Origin: Cyclobacteriaceae bacterium
Lineage (GTDB): Bacteria; Bacteroidota; Bacteroidia; Cytophagales; Cyclobacteriaceae
DNA: 18,668 nt
Assembly: GCA_025455225.1 (NCBI GenBank)
Contig: JALOMY010000017.1
Location: forward strand, 1-18,668
Direction of reading: 5' to 3'
The notes under the pieces were generated by a model, which saw only the letters and a list, made by a program, of their open reading frames with translations, did no database searches and was not told where the DNA came from. Each line of letters begins with the position of its first letter. The first letter of the stretch is position 1. Of this stretch, positions 1 to 9,300 are shown piece by piece. Both the position numbers and the translations under genes were made by a program.

Positions 1-470
1 TTATTACGTACAACTATTCCACCCCCACAACCGGTACCCATAATTACCCCGAAGACTACCTCAGCATCCGGAAATTTCTCCCTGACAATCCCTAAGCGGG
101 TTTCTGCCAAAGCAAAACAATTCGCATCGTTGGCTGTAATTACCTTAATGCCCAGTAATTTTTCCAGGTCGGTACGCAGAGGCTTGTAATTCAATACAAT
201 GGAGTTGCTGTTCTTAAATAGCCCGGTGTGCGGATCCATGGTACCCGGTGTACCAATCCCAATCTTATCAGGACGATAACCGGCACTGGCCGCCATCATG
301 TCTACCACTTTTTTTATCTGGTTTAGCACATGTTCGTACCCCTTATCGGATTCAGTAGGTACCCGATCGCGGAAAAGGGTCTCGGCACTTGCCGATGACT
401 TCATAATAGCACCTTCTATTTTAGTGCCCCCTAAATCAATGCCCCAAAGGCTTGACGTCTTACCTGCCAT
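1..470 (-). CDS. ROK-family sugar kinase, N-terminal part (3' end outside window)
   Basis: This is a cytoplasmic hexose kinase of the ROK family (ATP + sugar to sugar phosphate). The 156 visible codons, read from the ATG at 470, show the N-terminal phosphate-binding motif DLGGTKIEG at residues 12-20. ITANDANCFALAE follows at 111-123, where D115 fits the catalytic base of the family, and then the glycine-rich loop GTGCGGGIV at 145-153. The order and wording of these motifs, including NDANC and GTGCG, resemble E. coli fructokinase Mak as I remember it. The sugar-contacting and zinc-binding CxCGxxGC part lies beyond the window edge, so the substrate (fructose, glucose, N-acetylglucosamine or other) cannot be assigned. 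No stop or frameshift occurs in the visible part. It points the same way as the haloperoxidase gene but is separated by 486 bases with its own possible promoter, so it is probably a separate unit. Confidence 0.9.
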   Translation of the reverse strand, partial: MAGKTSSLWGIDLGGTKIEGAIMKSSASAETLFRDRVPTESDKGYEHVLNQIKKVVDMMAASAGYRPDKIGIGTPGTMDPHTGLFKNSNSIVLNYKPLRTDLEKLLGIKVITANDANCFALAETRLGIVREKFPDAEVVFGVIMGTGCGGGIVVRN

Positions 471-956
471 AGTGCGAATCAATTTTTGATAAAATGCCGT
501 TTCGGAGGGGCGAAATCGGTTGAACCAAGATACTATTATCTGTTCAAAATCAAAGTTTTTGACTTCCTAAAAAAATCATTTTACCCGTTGCTAATCTCTG
601 CGACTGAACCGGCTTACAAGCATGGTTCGGGGTGGTCCTCTTAAAACCTCTTACCAATTCTTTACTTCTGAAATTCGAAAAAGGAAGGAATCATAAACCT
701 CGAACAACTTCATAAAATCTGATCACAGCCCCTTTAAACTGCACAGGGATGATCAATGGCATGGATAGTAGTGGTTGAACTTCGAAGAGCTTTTCTAGAA
801 CGGTTCATTACAAAGACCAACCATATTAATTCAGTGCGTCCTTGCATTAAAGAAGAAGAATTTTAAATGACCTCACCATGCAGATCTTATTAACAGGCAC
901 GGTCATGCCTTATGCAAAGCTGACTTAGATAAAAAGAAGCGAATATTGGAGCAGAG
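471..956. other. Intergenic stretch between ROK kinase and haloperoxidase genes
   Basis: These 486 bases hold the possible kinase promoter near 525-554 and otherwise nothing I can name. Both strands are broken by stops in all frames. I found no convincing hairpin followed by a T-run downstream of the haloperoxidase stop at 957 and no tRNA-like fold. The longest suggestive item is a 17-codon frame at 878-928, which is too short to support. It may be decayed sequence or a long leader. Confidence 0.5.
525..554 (-). promoter_or_regulatory. Possible Bacteroidota-type promoter for the ROK kinase
   Basis: On the minus strand a TTTG (554-551) is followed after 18 bases by TATCTTGG (532-525), a 7/8 match to the TAnnTTTG -7 element of Bacteroidota sigma-ABfr promoters. 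The TTTG at -33 and the spacing agree with the consensus. The resulting leader before the ATG at 470 would be about 50 bases. This was found by eye only, and such short motifs also occur by chance. Confidence 0.35.
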
Positions 957-2309
957 TTATTCCACATTAGCAATTTCTTCCTTACGGGTATGGATATTTT
1001 TTACAATCCATTCACCAACGCCTTTACCTTGCTTTATCCCTTCGGTTATGGCCGGCATATAATGGATGCCTCCATACATACGGCTGATCGAAGCTTCGTC
1101 TGCAGCCTGAACGAATGAATTAAATTCCCGTTGAGGTAATCCAAATTCAGTTTCAGTCGAATCAACGAAATGAAAATTATCTCCAAAAAGTTTAGTAAGG
1201 ACAACCGAAGATGCTGATGAAATTACGCTGTGCCCGCTTGTGTGTTCAGGGAACGGAGGTGTTTGTAAAGTTGGAAGCCAGTTTTCATCGATAAACTGGT
1301 TAATGTACGATTCAGGACGAACCAGTTTACTGCGGTACTTTTCATCCCAGCAAGAAATAAATCCATCGGCTAATGCAAGGGCAACATAGGTATACGCTTC
1401 TGCCGTCTCAAAAAAATCCTTTTTGGCACCCAGGCACGAAATATGGGTAATGTTCATCCAATGTCCGCCCGGTGTGATTTTTTTTGTGGCAAACATAACG
1501 TGTCCCTTAACATTCATTACGTACGGATTACAATCCCAGAAATAAGCAATATCGTCATGCTCCTTATTTCCTTCTTTAACTGCGTTATAAACTTGTAATG
1601 CTTCTTTATAGAACTTGCTGTTTTTATCCGTGCTAAATTCAGTGGGTGGTCCCGGTATAAATTGAGTGGAAGAATCCAGCACAAAAGTCCGGATCTTATT
1701 CCAGCTGGGTTCAATACCCTCCATATAGCCCGGTGGTGTTGGCTTCCATTTGGAAGCATCATTCAAATCTACCGAGTATTTTTCGAAGGTTCGGGTTTGC
1801 TTATAGTTATCCTTGCCAGCCCAATTGAGTATATGGTTTGCCACCTGTTCACCGTATTCAACTGAATTGGCAAACATCTCTTCAGGCATTCCTGAATTCC
1901 TGAAGGAGGCAAGGGTCTCATCATGAAAAGTCGTCATTTTTTCTTCCGAAAAAATCAACGCTTTGCCTACCAGTGCCAGTGCATGAACAGACGATAGTTC
2001 AAAGCAGTACTTTTTGTTAGGATCGGGTTGCGGTACAGGATTTAAACCATTGAGCTGACCCGCCAGGCTAACAAATCTAGGATTACCAGGAATAGCAGCT
2101 TCATAAGCGGCTATACTGCTGTACGCATAAATGCGGCTGGCCACCGGAGGTGAAAAGATATCATGGACAATGATATCTGTAATCTGCTTCATGGTGCGGT
2201 GCAAATGATTGGGATCAACTGGTCCCGGATCAAAATTGGCTTGCTCTTTTTGTGTGTTACAGGAAACTGCGGCAACTCCAATAATCGCCATCACAATCCA
2301 CTTCTTCAT
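957..2309 (-). CDS. Vanadium-dependent haloperoxidase-like / PAP2-superfamily lipoprotein
   Basis: An exported lipoprotein of 450 residues: signal peptide with lipobox ending at C17 (VAAVSC), then an all-helical PAP2/haloperoxidase fold. The three vanadate/phosphate-binding blocks are present in order: WDEKYRSKLVRP (321-332, with K324 and R331), HTSGH (356-360, S358-G359 and acid-base H360), and SRMYGGIH (409-416, R410 and vanadate-ligating H416). These correspond to K353, R360, S402-G403-H404, R490 and H496 of Curvularia chloroperoxidase as remembered. W321 and F353 fall where that enzyme has W350 and F397. The usual Asp four residues after the last His is Ala (A420). The family oxidises halides with H2O2 when vanadate is bound, or can act as an acid phosphatase; sequence alone does not decide. 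The nearest gene to its right points the other way, so it has its own promoter region. Confidence 0.88.
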   Translation of the reverse strand: MKKWIVMAIIGVAAVSCNTQKEQANFDPGPVDPNHLHRTMKQITDIIVHDIFSPPVASRIYAYSSIAAYEAAIPGNPRFVSLAGQLNGLNPVPQPDPNKKYCFELSSVHALALVGKALIFSEEKMTTFHDETLASFRNSGMPEEMFANSVEYGEQVANHILNWAGKDNYKQTRTFEKYSVDLNDASKWKPTPPGYMEGIEPSWNKIRTFVLDSSTQFIPGPPTEFSTDKNSKFYKEALQVYNAVKEGNKEHDDIAYFWDCNPYVMNVKGHVMFATKKITPGGHWMNITHISCLGAKKDFFETAEAYTYVALALADGFISCWDEKYRSKLVRPESYINQFIDENWLPTLQTPPFPEHTSGHSVISSASSVVLTKLFGDNFHFVDSTETEFGLPQREFNSFVQAADEASISRMYGGIHYMPAITEGIKQGKGVGEWIVKNIHTRKEEIANVE

Positions 2310-2333
2310 AGGTCAATTCGCTTAAAAACCATC

Positions 2334-2341
2334 CAAAAGTA
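2334..2341 (-). promoter_or_regulatory. Possible -7 element of the haloperoxidase promoter
   Basis: The minus strand reads TACTTTTG, a full match to TAnnTTTG, 24 bases before the ATG at 2309. That would give a leader of under 20 bases. I see no TTG-type -33 element at the expected 18-21 base spacing, so the call rests on the -7 box and its position. Confidence 0.35.
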
Positions 2342-2630
2342 ATTATTTCATAAACTAATTATTATGATTTAAATCAAATCCTTTTTAAGGTAAAAATGCT
2401 TGGATTTTCTGCTTAAAATCCCCTGTAAATAGGCCTTCCATCTACGAATATTTTCTTATTAATTCGTTGAATTACGTACAATGCAAAGGGTATTTATAGT
2501 CAGCAGGAATGAAACCAGGTAAAGCCTGTAGCTTGAATTGTAAGATTCTCGATCGGTTTGTAAAGGGTAAATCATTCCAACTAATATCCACCAAAATGTG
2601 TCCATTCCCTTAACTCGATAAGAATTAGAT

Positions 2631-2727
2631 TTAACCGGAAACAGTTATTTAAATCCGTCTTGCAATTGATTCACTGGCCTGCATGAAAGCTTAGCAGCCT
2701 GGATCACTTATTAACCGGAACCATTTA
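2631..2727 (+). repeat. Direct repeat TTAACCGGAA-n-CA-n-TTA, two copies 80 bases apart
   Basis: Copies start at 2631 and 2711. They are identical over TTAACCGGAA and agree at 15 of 17 positions when extended to TTAACCGGAAnCAnTTA. The spacing is 80 bases. Both lie upstream of the TonB-receptor gene, the second one directly before its possible promoter. A binding site for a regulator is possible; chance similarity is not excluded. Confidence 0.3.
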
Positions 2728-2738
2728 CTCATAAATGC

Positions 2739-2769
2739 TTTTACGATACCTTTAACAAGCCTATATTTC
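2739..2769 (+). promoter_or_regulatory. Possible promoter of the TonB-receptor/DUF4249 unit
   Basis: TTTT at 2739-2742 (consensus TTTG) is followed after 19 bases by TATATTTC at 2762-2769, a 7/8 match to TAnnTTTG. Transcription would start near 2775 and leave a leader of about 35 bases before the ATG at 2810. Both elements miss one consensus base, so this is tentative. Confidence 0.3.
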
Positions 2770-2809
2770 CTTTTTGAGTTAATCCGTTAATTATTCCACA
2801 AGTAGTAAG

Positions 2810-5266
2810 ATGATTTCTCACGTCAGGCTGATACGCGGATTACGACTGAATAAAACAATAAACTCAGTTTCGAATTGTACAGTTTACATTGCTTTCGCTG
2901 TTGTTTGTTTGTTCCATGAGCAGTCGGTTGCACAAACGGACTCCCTTCGTTATGTGTTTCAGCCCTCCCCTTCCTCCGTTACTTCCCAAGTAAGCCTTAC
3001 CGGTCTGGTCACCGATTTAAACAAACAGCCGATTCCGAGGGTAAGTATTTATGTTGATGGTCAATTTACAGGAACCAATACGGATGATCAGGGCAAATAC
3101 TTTCTCTCCTTAAAACCAGGTGATTACCGGGTAGTCTTCCGGCATGTTTCCATGTTGCCGGTTATCGTAAGTGTATCTCTTGGAAAAAATGGAGTTGTTA
3201 ATGTGGTCATGTATGAGAAGAAATTCAATCTGGAAGAAGTTGTAGTAGAAGCAGAAGGTGCTGAACAAAATGTATCCAAGATTGATGCCGGTGTTATCCG
3301 AATGGGTATTAAAGAATTAAAACAAATACCCTCTTTTATGGGCGAACCGGATGTAATTAAAGGACTTCAATTTATGCCGGGAATAACCTCTGTAGGTGAA
3401 GGATCGGCAGGCATTAATGTGCGGGGTGGTCAGGCTGATCAAAACCTGATAATGATTAACGAGGTAATGGTTTTAAACTCCAACCATGCCCTGGGCTTTT
3501 TATCTCCGTTTAATCCGGACGTAGTACAGGATTTTACATTGTTCAAAGGCAATCTGCCCAGTTATTATGGCGGGCGCTCAAGTGCTGCACTTAACATTCA
3601 AATGAAAGAAGGTAATCCGGATCAATGGAAATTCCAGGGTACCCTGGGCACTACAGCATCCAAACTATTTGCCGAAGGACCTGTGATTAAAAACCGCTTG
3701 ACCTTTTTATCCGGACTTCGGATATCCAATACCAACTGGGTCCTTAACCAGGTCCGGAATAAAGATATTCAAAACAGCTCATTGACCTTCCATGATTTTT
3801 ATGGGTCTCTTCAATTTTCAATAAGTCCGAAATCACAACTAACACTTAACACATTATCGACTGGCGATTATTTTAAATTCAGTGAAGAATTTGGATACGA
3901 TTGGAAAAGCTCTGTCACTTCCCTTCAGTTTAAATCACTACCCACCAACCGATTAGCCCTGCAAGCGCTGGTTGCCTATGGCCGATTCAGAAATAATTAT
4001 TTTGATCCAACCGGTAATGAAGCGGCCACCTTGCGCAATGGTATGGATTATTGGCAAAGCAAAATCTCAGCGCTGTTTACTATTGAAAAACATACCCTGA
4101 CGGCCGGTTTCGAATCCATCTATTATCTCAGTAAACCCGAATCGCTTTCACCTTATAATGAACAATCGGCAGTAATTTCTGCATCCATTGAAAAAGACAA
4201 AGGAATTGAACTGGCTGGATTCATTGCTGAAGAATGGACACCTTTACCCGCTTTGGGAATTTCAGCTGGATTGCGATTTTCTCTATTTCAACAACTGGCT
4301 CCCGATTCAATTTTTCTTTATGCCAATGGGCAAACAAAATCAATTGACTCCATAACCGATACGCTTAGCGTTACCAATGGATTCATTAAACAATATCAGG
4401 GGTTGGAACCCCGGATTGCCATCCGCTTTACAATTACACAAGATCAATCTTTGAAATTAAGCTATAATCGATTAATACAATATATTCAATCCTTGTCTAC
4501 AACAACTGCCCCCACTCCCATTGATTTATGGCAGATCAGTTCTTATTACATCAAACCCCAGATATCCGACAACATTTCTTTGGGTTATTTCATTAACCTG
4601 AAAGAAAACAAGTGGTCGTTTTCGATTGAAACCTTTTACCGTAAAACCCAAAATGCATTAGACTATAAGAATTTCCCGGATCTCTTTATGAATAATCACC
4701 TGGAAACGGAATTGGTAAACGGACGCGGAAAAGCTTATGGTCTTGAGTTTTTAGTTAAACGCAATCGTGGCAAATGGACAGGCTGGTTGGCTTATACCTA
4801 TTCACGTTCCTTCATCCAGGTTGTAAGCCCGTATCCGGAAGAATTGATAAACAACGGCAACTGGTATCCTGCTGTATACGATAAACCCCATGTTGCTTCC
4901 TGGATCATGAATCGGAAACTGTGGCCCAACGGCTTATTGGGCTTTAGCTTTACGTATTCAACCGGAAGGCCCATCAGTGCCGTAAGTTCAACGTACGTGG
5001 TCGATGGTGTTAGCATTCCCAATTATTCCAATCGGAACGAATACCGTATACCGGATTATTACCGAGTGGATATCTCCTATACGGCTGGTAGTGTTCTGAA
5101 AAAGTTAAACGATAGCTTATCCATAACAGTCTACAATCTATTTTCCAGAAGAAATGCTTACTCCGTTTTCTTTCAATCAGTGGACAATTCATTGATCCTT
5201 AAGCCTTACAGGCTATCGATCCTGGGAACTGTATTTCCATCTGTCACCTATTCTGTTACATTCTGA
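2810..5266 (+). CDS. TonB-dependent outer-membrane receptor with carboxypeptidase-regulatory-like N-terminal domain
   Basis: An outer-membrane active transporter of 818 residues. A hydrophobic signal segment ends near SVA-Q (cleavage after about A41). A carboxypeptidase-regulatory-like beta-sandwich follows at about 62-137 (LTGLVTDLNKQPIPRVSIYV onward). The plug domain at about 150-268 includes GINVRGGQADQNLIMINEV and the YYGGRSSAALNIQMKEGN segment that leads into the barrel. The C terminus SVTYSVTF ends in the aromatic residue typical of outer-membrane barrels. No STN signalling domain is visible before the beta-sandwich, and no sigma/anti-sigma pair lies nearby, so FecR-type signalling is not suggested. 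It is smaller than typical SusC proteins and is followed by a DUF4249 lipoprotein instead of SusD, a pairing common in Bacteroidota. The ligand is unknown. The start gives a rather long n-region, so a start further downstream cannot be excluded. Confidence 0.9.
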   Translation: MISHVRLIRGLRLNKTINSVSNCTVYIAFAVVCLFHEQSVAQTDSLRYVFQPSPSSVTSQVSLTGLVTDLNKQPIPRVSIYVDGQFTGTNTDDQGKYFLSLKPGDYRVVFRHVSMLPVIVSVSLGKNGVVNVVMYEKKFNLEEVVVEAEGAEQNVSKIDAGVIRMGIKELKQIPSFMGEPDVIKGLQFMPGITSVGEGSAGINVRGGQADQNLIMINEVMVLNSNHALGFLSPFNPDVVQDFTLFKGNLPSYYGGRSSAALNIQMKEGNPDQWKFQGTLGTTASKLFAEGPVIKNRLTFLSGLRISNTNWVLNQVRNKDIQNSSLTFHDFYGSLQFSISPKSQLTLNTLSTGDYFKFSEEFGYDWKSSVTSLQFKSLPTNRLALQALVAYGRFRNNYFDPTGNEAATLRNGMDYWQSKISALFTIEKHTLTAGFESIYYLSKPESLSPYNEQSAVISASIEKDKGIELAGFIAEEWTPLPALGISAGLRFSLFQQLAPDSIFLYANGQTKSIDSITDTLSVTNGFIKQYQGLEPRIAIRFTITQDQSLKLSYNRLIQYIQSLSTTTAPTPIDLWQISSYYIKPQISDNISLGYFINLKENKWSFSIETFYRKTQNALDYKNFPDLFMNNHLETELVNGRGKAYGLEFLVKRNRGKWTGWLAYTYSRSFIQVVSPYPEELINNGNWYPAVYDKPHVASWIMNRKLWPNGLLGFSFTYSTGRPISAVSSTYVVDGVSIPNYSNRNEYRIPDYYRVDISYTAGSVLKKLNDSLSITVYNLFSRRNAYSVFFQSVDNSLILKPYRLSILGTVFPSVTYSVTF

Positions 5267-6372
5267 TGCAAAGCAAATCTACTTATCAAATAATTTCCAG
5301 GTTGATGCTTACCGTCATCCTATTGGGAATTGTTACCGCTTGTATCGACCTGATTGAATTTCCGTTAAAAAATGAAACAAAGCAATTGGTAGTATTTGGT
5401 CAACTTACCAACCTGGAAGAACCTCATTACCTGTATCTTTCAGAAACCTTTTCTGGTTCTAAAAATCCATTAATCATTAACGGGGTTCTGATTACAACTG
5501 CTCTTCCATCACCGGTAAAAGGTGCAAGGGTTACTCTATATGATAACCAGGGAAATTCCTATCCGTACCGGGAAATTGAACCGGGCAAATATGAACTTCA
5601 GGAATTGACAGCAGCATTACCCGGGGTTGAATATTCTGTCAGGATTCAACGGGGTAATCAGATTTATGAATCGATTCCGCAAAGCATATCTGAACTTGTG
5701 GGTATTGATTCAACGTATTATGAAATTACTGAAGATGTATATCCCAGCAAAGACGGAAAACGACTGACACATCTTATTAATGTGTTTGCCGAAACTACCC
5801 TGCCTGAAACTGAGAACGAACTTTTTCTTCGTTGGGAAGTTGAAGAAGTTTATTACTGGGAACTCACTTTTTTTCCTAACCCTTTCAACGTTCCGCCACC
5901 GGATTGCTTTGTTTACAGTAATCCCGACCCACAACGAATTACCTTATTCAGAAATTCAAGAGTTAACTCGAAGACTATCACAAATCAGGTAACTTCCCGT
6001 GAAATTGATGCAACATTTAAAAACCGGCACTATTTCATTGTAAGACAATTAAGTTTGAATGAAGATAATTACCGCTACTGGAACGAGGTAAAACAACTGG
6101 TTGGGAATACCGGTTCGGTATTCGATACACCACCGGCAGCGATTACAAGTAATCTCATCAATAAAACCAATGAAGATGAAAAAGTACTGGGTTACTTCGA
6201 GGTTAGCCGGGTTTCAGAAACGCGTTTCTTCCTGGTACGGGGGTTCATTCCCTACTACCTGGAACCCTATTGTGAATACGATCCCCAAAAACCCCGAAGT
6301 GAATATCCTGAAGAATGTGTGAGTTGTTCGAATGTTCCGAACAGTACCGGTGTTCGTCCACCGTGGTTCTAA
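5266..6372 (+). CDS. DUF4249-family lipoprotein, partner of the TonB receptor
   Basis: A 368-residue lipoprotein: signal peptide with lipobox ending at C26 (GIVTAC), followed by Ile-Asp, so the early acidic residue would fit surface export in this phylum. The body is mostly beta, with an Ig-like N-terminal part (LVVFGQLTNLEEPHYLYLS near 41-59). It closes with the cysteine-rich tail CEYDPQKPRSEYPEECVSC and a final GVRPPWF, a layout I associate with DUF4249. Members usually sit directly after a TonB-dependent receptor and are thought to cap or assist it, by analogy with SusD; the function is not established. Its ATG shares a base with the receptor stop (TGATG), pointing to translational coupling. 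Its stop codon overlaps the stop of the convergent propeller gene by four bases, leaving no room for a separate terminator. Confidence 0.85.
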   Translation: MQSKSTYQIISRLMLTVILLGIVTACIDLIEFPLKNETKQLVVFGQLTNLEEPHYLYLSETFSGSKNPLIINGVLITTALPSPVKGARVTLYDNQGNSYPYREIEPGKYELQELTAALPGVEYSVRIQRGNQIYESIPQSISELVGIDSTYYEITEDVYPSKDGKRLTHLINVFAETTLPETENELFLRWEVEEVYYWELTFFPNPFNVPPPDCFVYSNPDPQRITLFRNSRVNSKTITNQVTSREIDATFKNRHYFIVRQLSLNEDNYRYWNEVKQLVGNTGSVFDTPPAAITSNLINKTNEDEKVLGYFEVSRVSETRFFLVRGFIPYYLEPYCEYDPQKPRSEYPEECVSCSNVPNSTGVRPPWF

Positions 6373-9300
6373 TTGGCTATCGCATTGGTACCAATACTGA
6401 TTATCTGAGGCTTGCCGTTATTAGGTACCAGGAGGTAAAGGACCTTTCCCTGAACAACAATTCGTTTTATTTTCCGGAAGGTTTGATTAAACGTCAGGCC
6501 GTCTGCCAGGGGAATTGAATTGTATTCACCCGCACTATTACCCAGCAATAAGACTATTGACTGACTGCTGGTATTGCCAAGATTAACCGAATGCGTATGC
6601 TCATTGCCAACTAAAAGAATATCGGGAATACCATTTGAATCAACGTCATCCACGAGGATGTCATTAACTGAACTAAATTGAATATCAGCAGGAAGTGCTA
6701 TTGATTTGAAGTCATTCTTTGAATTTCCATGCCAAACTGTTGTAGCAAAGGTAACTGCAGACTGAGGTTTGAATTGTTTAAGTTTTGATTCCGGCAAAAG
6801 ATCGGCTGGTTCCTTTACAAATGAAAACGAAAGGTAATTAACAAACCGCTTGTTAATGAAAGGCATCTGTTTAGCCAATTGGCTCTTCGATTGAAAGGGA
6901 ATATTTCGCTCGCCAACGCGGTAAAAGATTACCGGATCGTTACGACCATTATCATCAAAATCACGGTTATACAACCATACCGGATTTTCTAAAGTTGGTT
7001 TAAGTTTGATATTCTCACCAACATTTCCGGAAATGATATCGGCATTACCATCGTTATTCAAATCCTGTATGTGAAGTGATTTCCACCATCCTTCAGTATG
7101 CTCCAATCCTGACAATCGTCCGGATGAAAATTTTCCACCCTCATTTACAAGCAAAGTAATTGGCCTCCAGTCTCCGGCTATCACTAAATCTGGGTCACCA
7201 TCCTTATCATAGTCATACCAATCAGCATCCGTCACCATACCCGGTGCCAGGCTTTGGTGAAGTATGAACTTTCCTGTTCCATCGTTACGAAGTATATGCG
7301 ATTGCGGATTGTTACCATATAAACCCGGAACCGAGCGGCTTCCAACAAACAAATCCTGGTAACCATCCTGGTCAAAATCAGCTACGCGTACACAACTTCC
7401 GTTCACATTAAGTTCAGGCAGTGCATCGGATATCCGTATGAAATTGCCCTTGCCAGTATTGAGGTACAACCGGTCGTTCAAAATAGGATTACCCTCCCAA
7501 TATTGTCCACCGCCACTTACTACATAAAGATCGGGGAAACCATCGTTGTTGAAATCAGTAAAAACAGCATCAACGTCCTCGTATCTGAAATCGGCATTGA
7601 AATCATTGATTAAAACCTGTGCAAAAGCACCTGATGCGGTTTGCATCAACAATACACCAGGTTGGCGATGGGCTCCTCCCAAATACAAATCTTCCAATCC
7701 ATCGCCATTAACATCAGCAACTGCGACCGCAGGGCCTTGAGCCGATAAAAAGTATGGCATTAAAGGATCGGTGAAGTAATCGTGAAATTCAAGATTCTCC
7801 TGGTGCAAAAAGGGAATATCAACCGGAACACGATTAACCTCAATTTCCGATATTGATTTTCTACCCGATTTAGCTGCTGAAATGGAGTCTCGCTTTTCTA
7901 TTCGAATACGTTGATTAACAGCGATAGACTTTTCCACTTGCCTTAAATTACCATTCCAAAAAATTTCAAGACTATCAATAGTAGTACTTGCGCCCAGGCC
8001 AACATGTAACCGGGGAGATACAGAAGATTGAAATCCGCGGCTTAGAATCATTTCGCGTGTGAATGCCTTGCCTGATGCATGCACTACAATACGGGCACCG
8101 ATACCAAATTGATTTTCTTTTGAATGAAGTTCAACTTCCAGGTAATTACCCGGTTTTAATGTATTGGTCCGGTTTTCATACACAAAGGCTTCCTGGTTGA
8201 CATTGTTAATAGCCAGATCGAGATCGCCATCGTTATCGAGGTCGGCATAGACCATTCCATTCGAACAAGTAAGCTGATCCAGACCCCAATTTTTGCTCAC
8301 ATCCTGAAAACGGAGCGATCCTGCATTTTTATACATAACATTCGGAATACTCAGGGTCGGCAGACGCATCATCATGAGTTGATCAATGCTGTCCTGGTTA
8401 AGCGTACTGAATCTTAAATTGGCTGCCTCAGAAGTATATTGAATATAATCCAGATCGTTCGGCCGTTTATAAATCCCATTCGTAATGAATACTTCAGATG
8501 AGGCATCGTTGTCGTAATCAGCTATTAATGCCGACCAACTCCAATCCGTTGCATGAATGCCCGCATATTGGGCAATTTCAGTAAAATGACTTTCGCGGTT
8601 AAGCTGGAGACAATTCCGTACATACTGAGGTCCGTATCCATAACTGGCTTTTATGTCCGATACTTCCTGGGTATCTTCTGAAGCAGATTTCAATAGAATT
8701 TCAGGATCATTGGGAAGCATATCCAGGGTTACAATATCCGGAAGGCCATCGTCATTCAGATCTGCTATATCGCAACCCATGGAATAACGACTGGTGTAGG
8801 CAATCATTTCCTGAAGTGATTCTTTGAAAGTACCATTACCCTGATTGATGTAGAGGTAATCATTCTCATGAAAATCATTTGCAACATAGATATCCAGCCA
8901 GCCATCCAGATTCACATCAGAAACAGCAACTCCTAATCCATAGCCTATATGTGAGGAAAATATACCTGCCTTACGGGATACATCTTCAAAGTACAGTTTC
9001 CCATTTTCGGATTTGTTTTGATAGAGCCGGTCTCCTGCTGCCTCATTGATTTCCTTTCTTAAATCAGCTGAACCGTAACTGTGAATGCCATGAACCGAAT
9101 GATTGAGCAGGTACATGTCAAGATCATTGTCATGATCAAAATCAAAGAAAACTGCCTGTGTAGAGAACCCTGAAAAATCAAGACCGACTTGTGCAGCCTG
9201 TTCGGTAAACGTCAGATCACCGTTATTGATGTACAACAGGTTTTTACCCTCCAGATTTTTAAAATTACCTACCTGGCAGACATAAATATCCAGATACCCA

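Larger units (their letters stand above)
2310..2809. other. Divergent intergenic control region
   Basis: These 500 bases separate the divergently read haloperoxidase and TonB-receptor genes and must hold the start signals of both. I see the -7 element of the leftward gene (2334-2341), a possible rightward promoter (2739-2769), and a repeated TTAACCGGAA word at 2631 and 2711. No open frame of useful length, no tRNA and no clear terminator are visible. Its length exceeds what two simple promoters need, leaving room for regulator binding. Confidence 0.5.

Noticed and set aside
878..928. 17-codon frame starting MQILLTGTV in the 471-956 gap
   Set aside because: Too short, no support from neighbours or signals; likely chance.
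2810..6372. FecA-type signalling system
   Set aside because: No STN domain is visible in the receptor and no sigma or anti-sigma factor gene is nearby.
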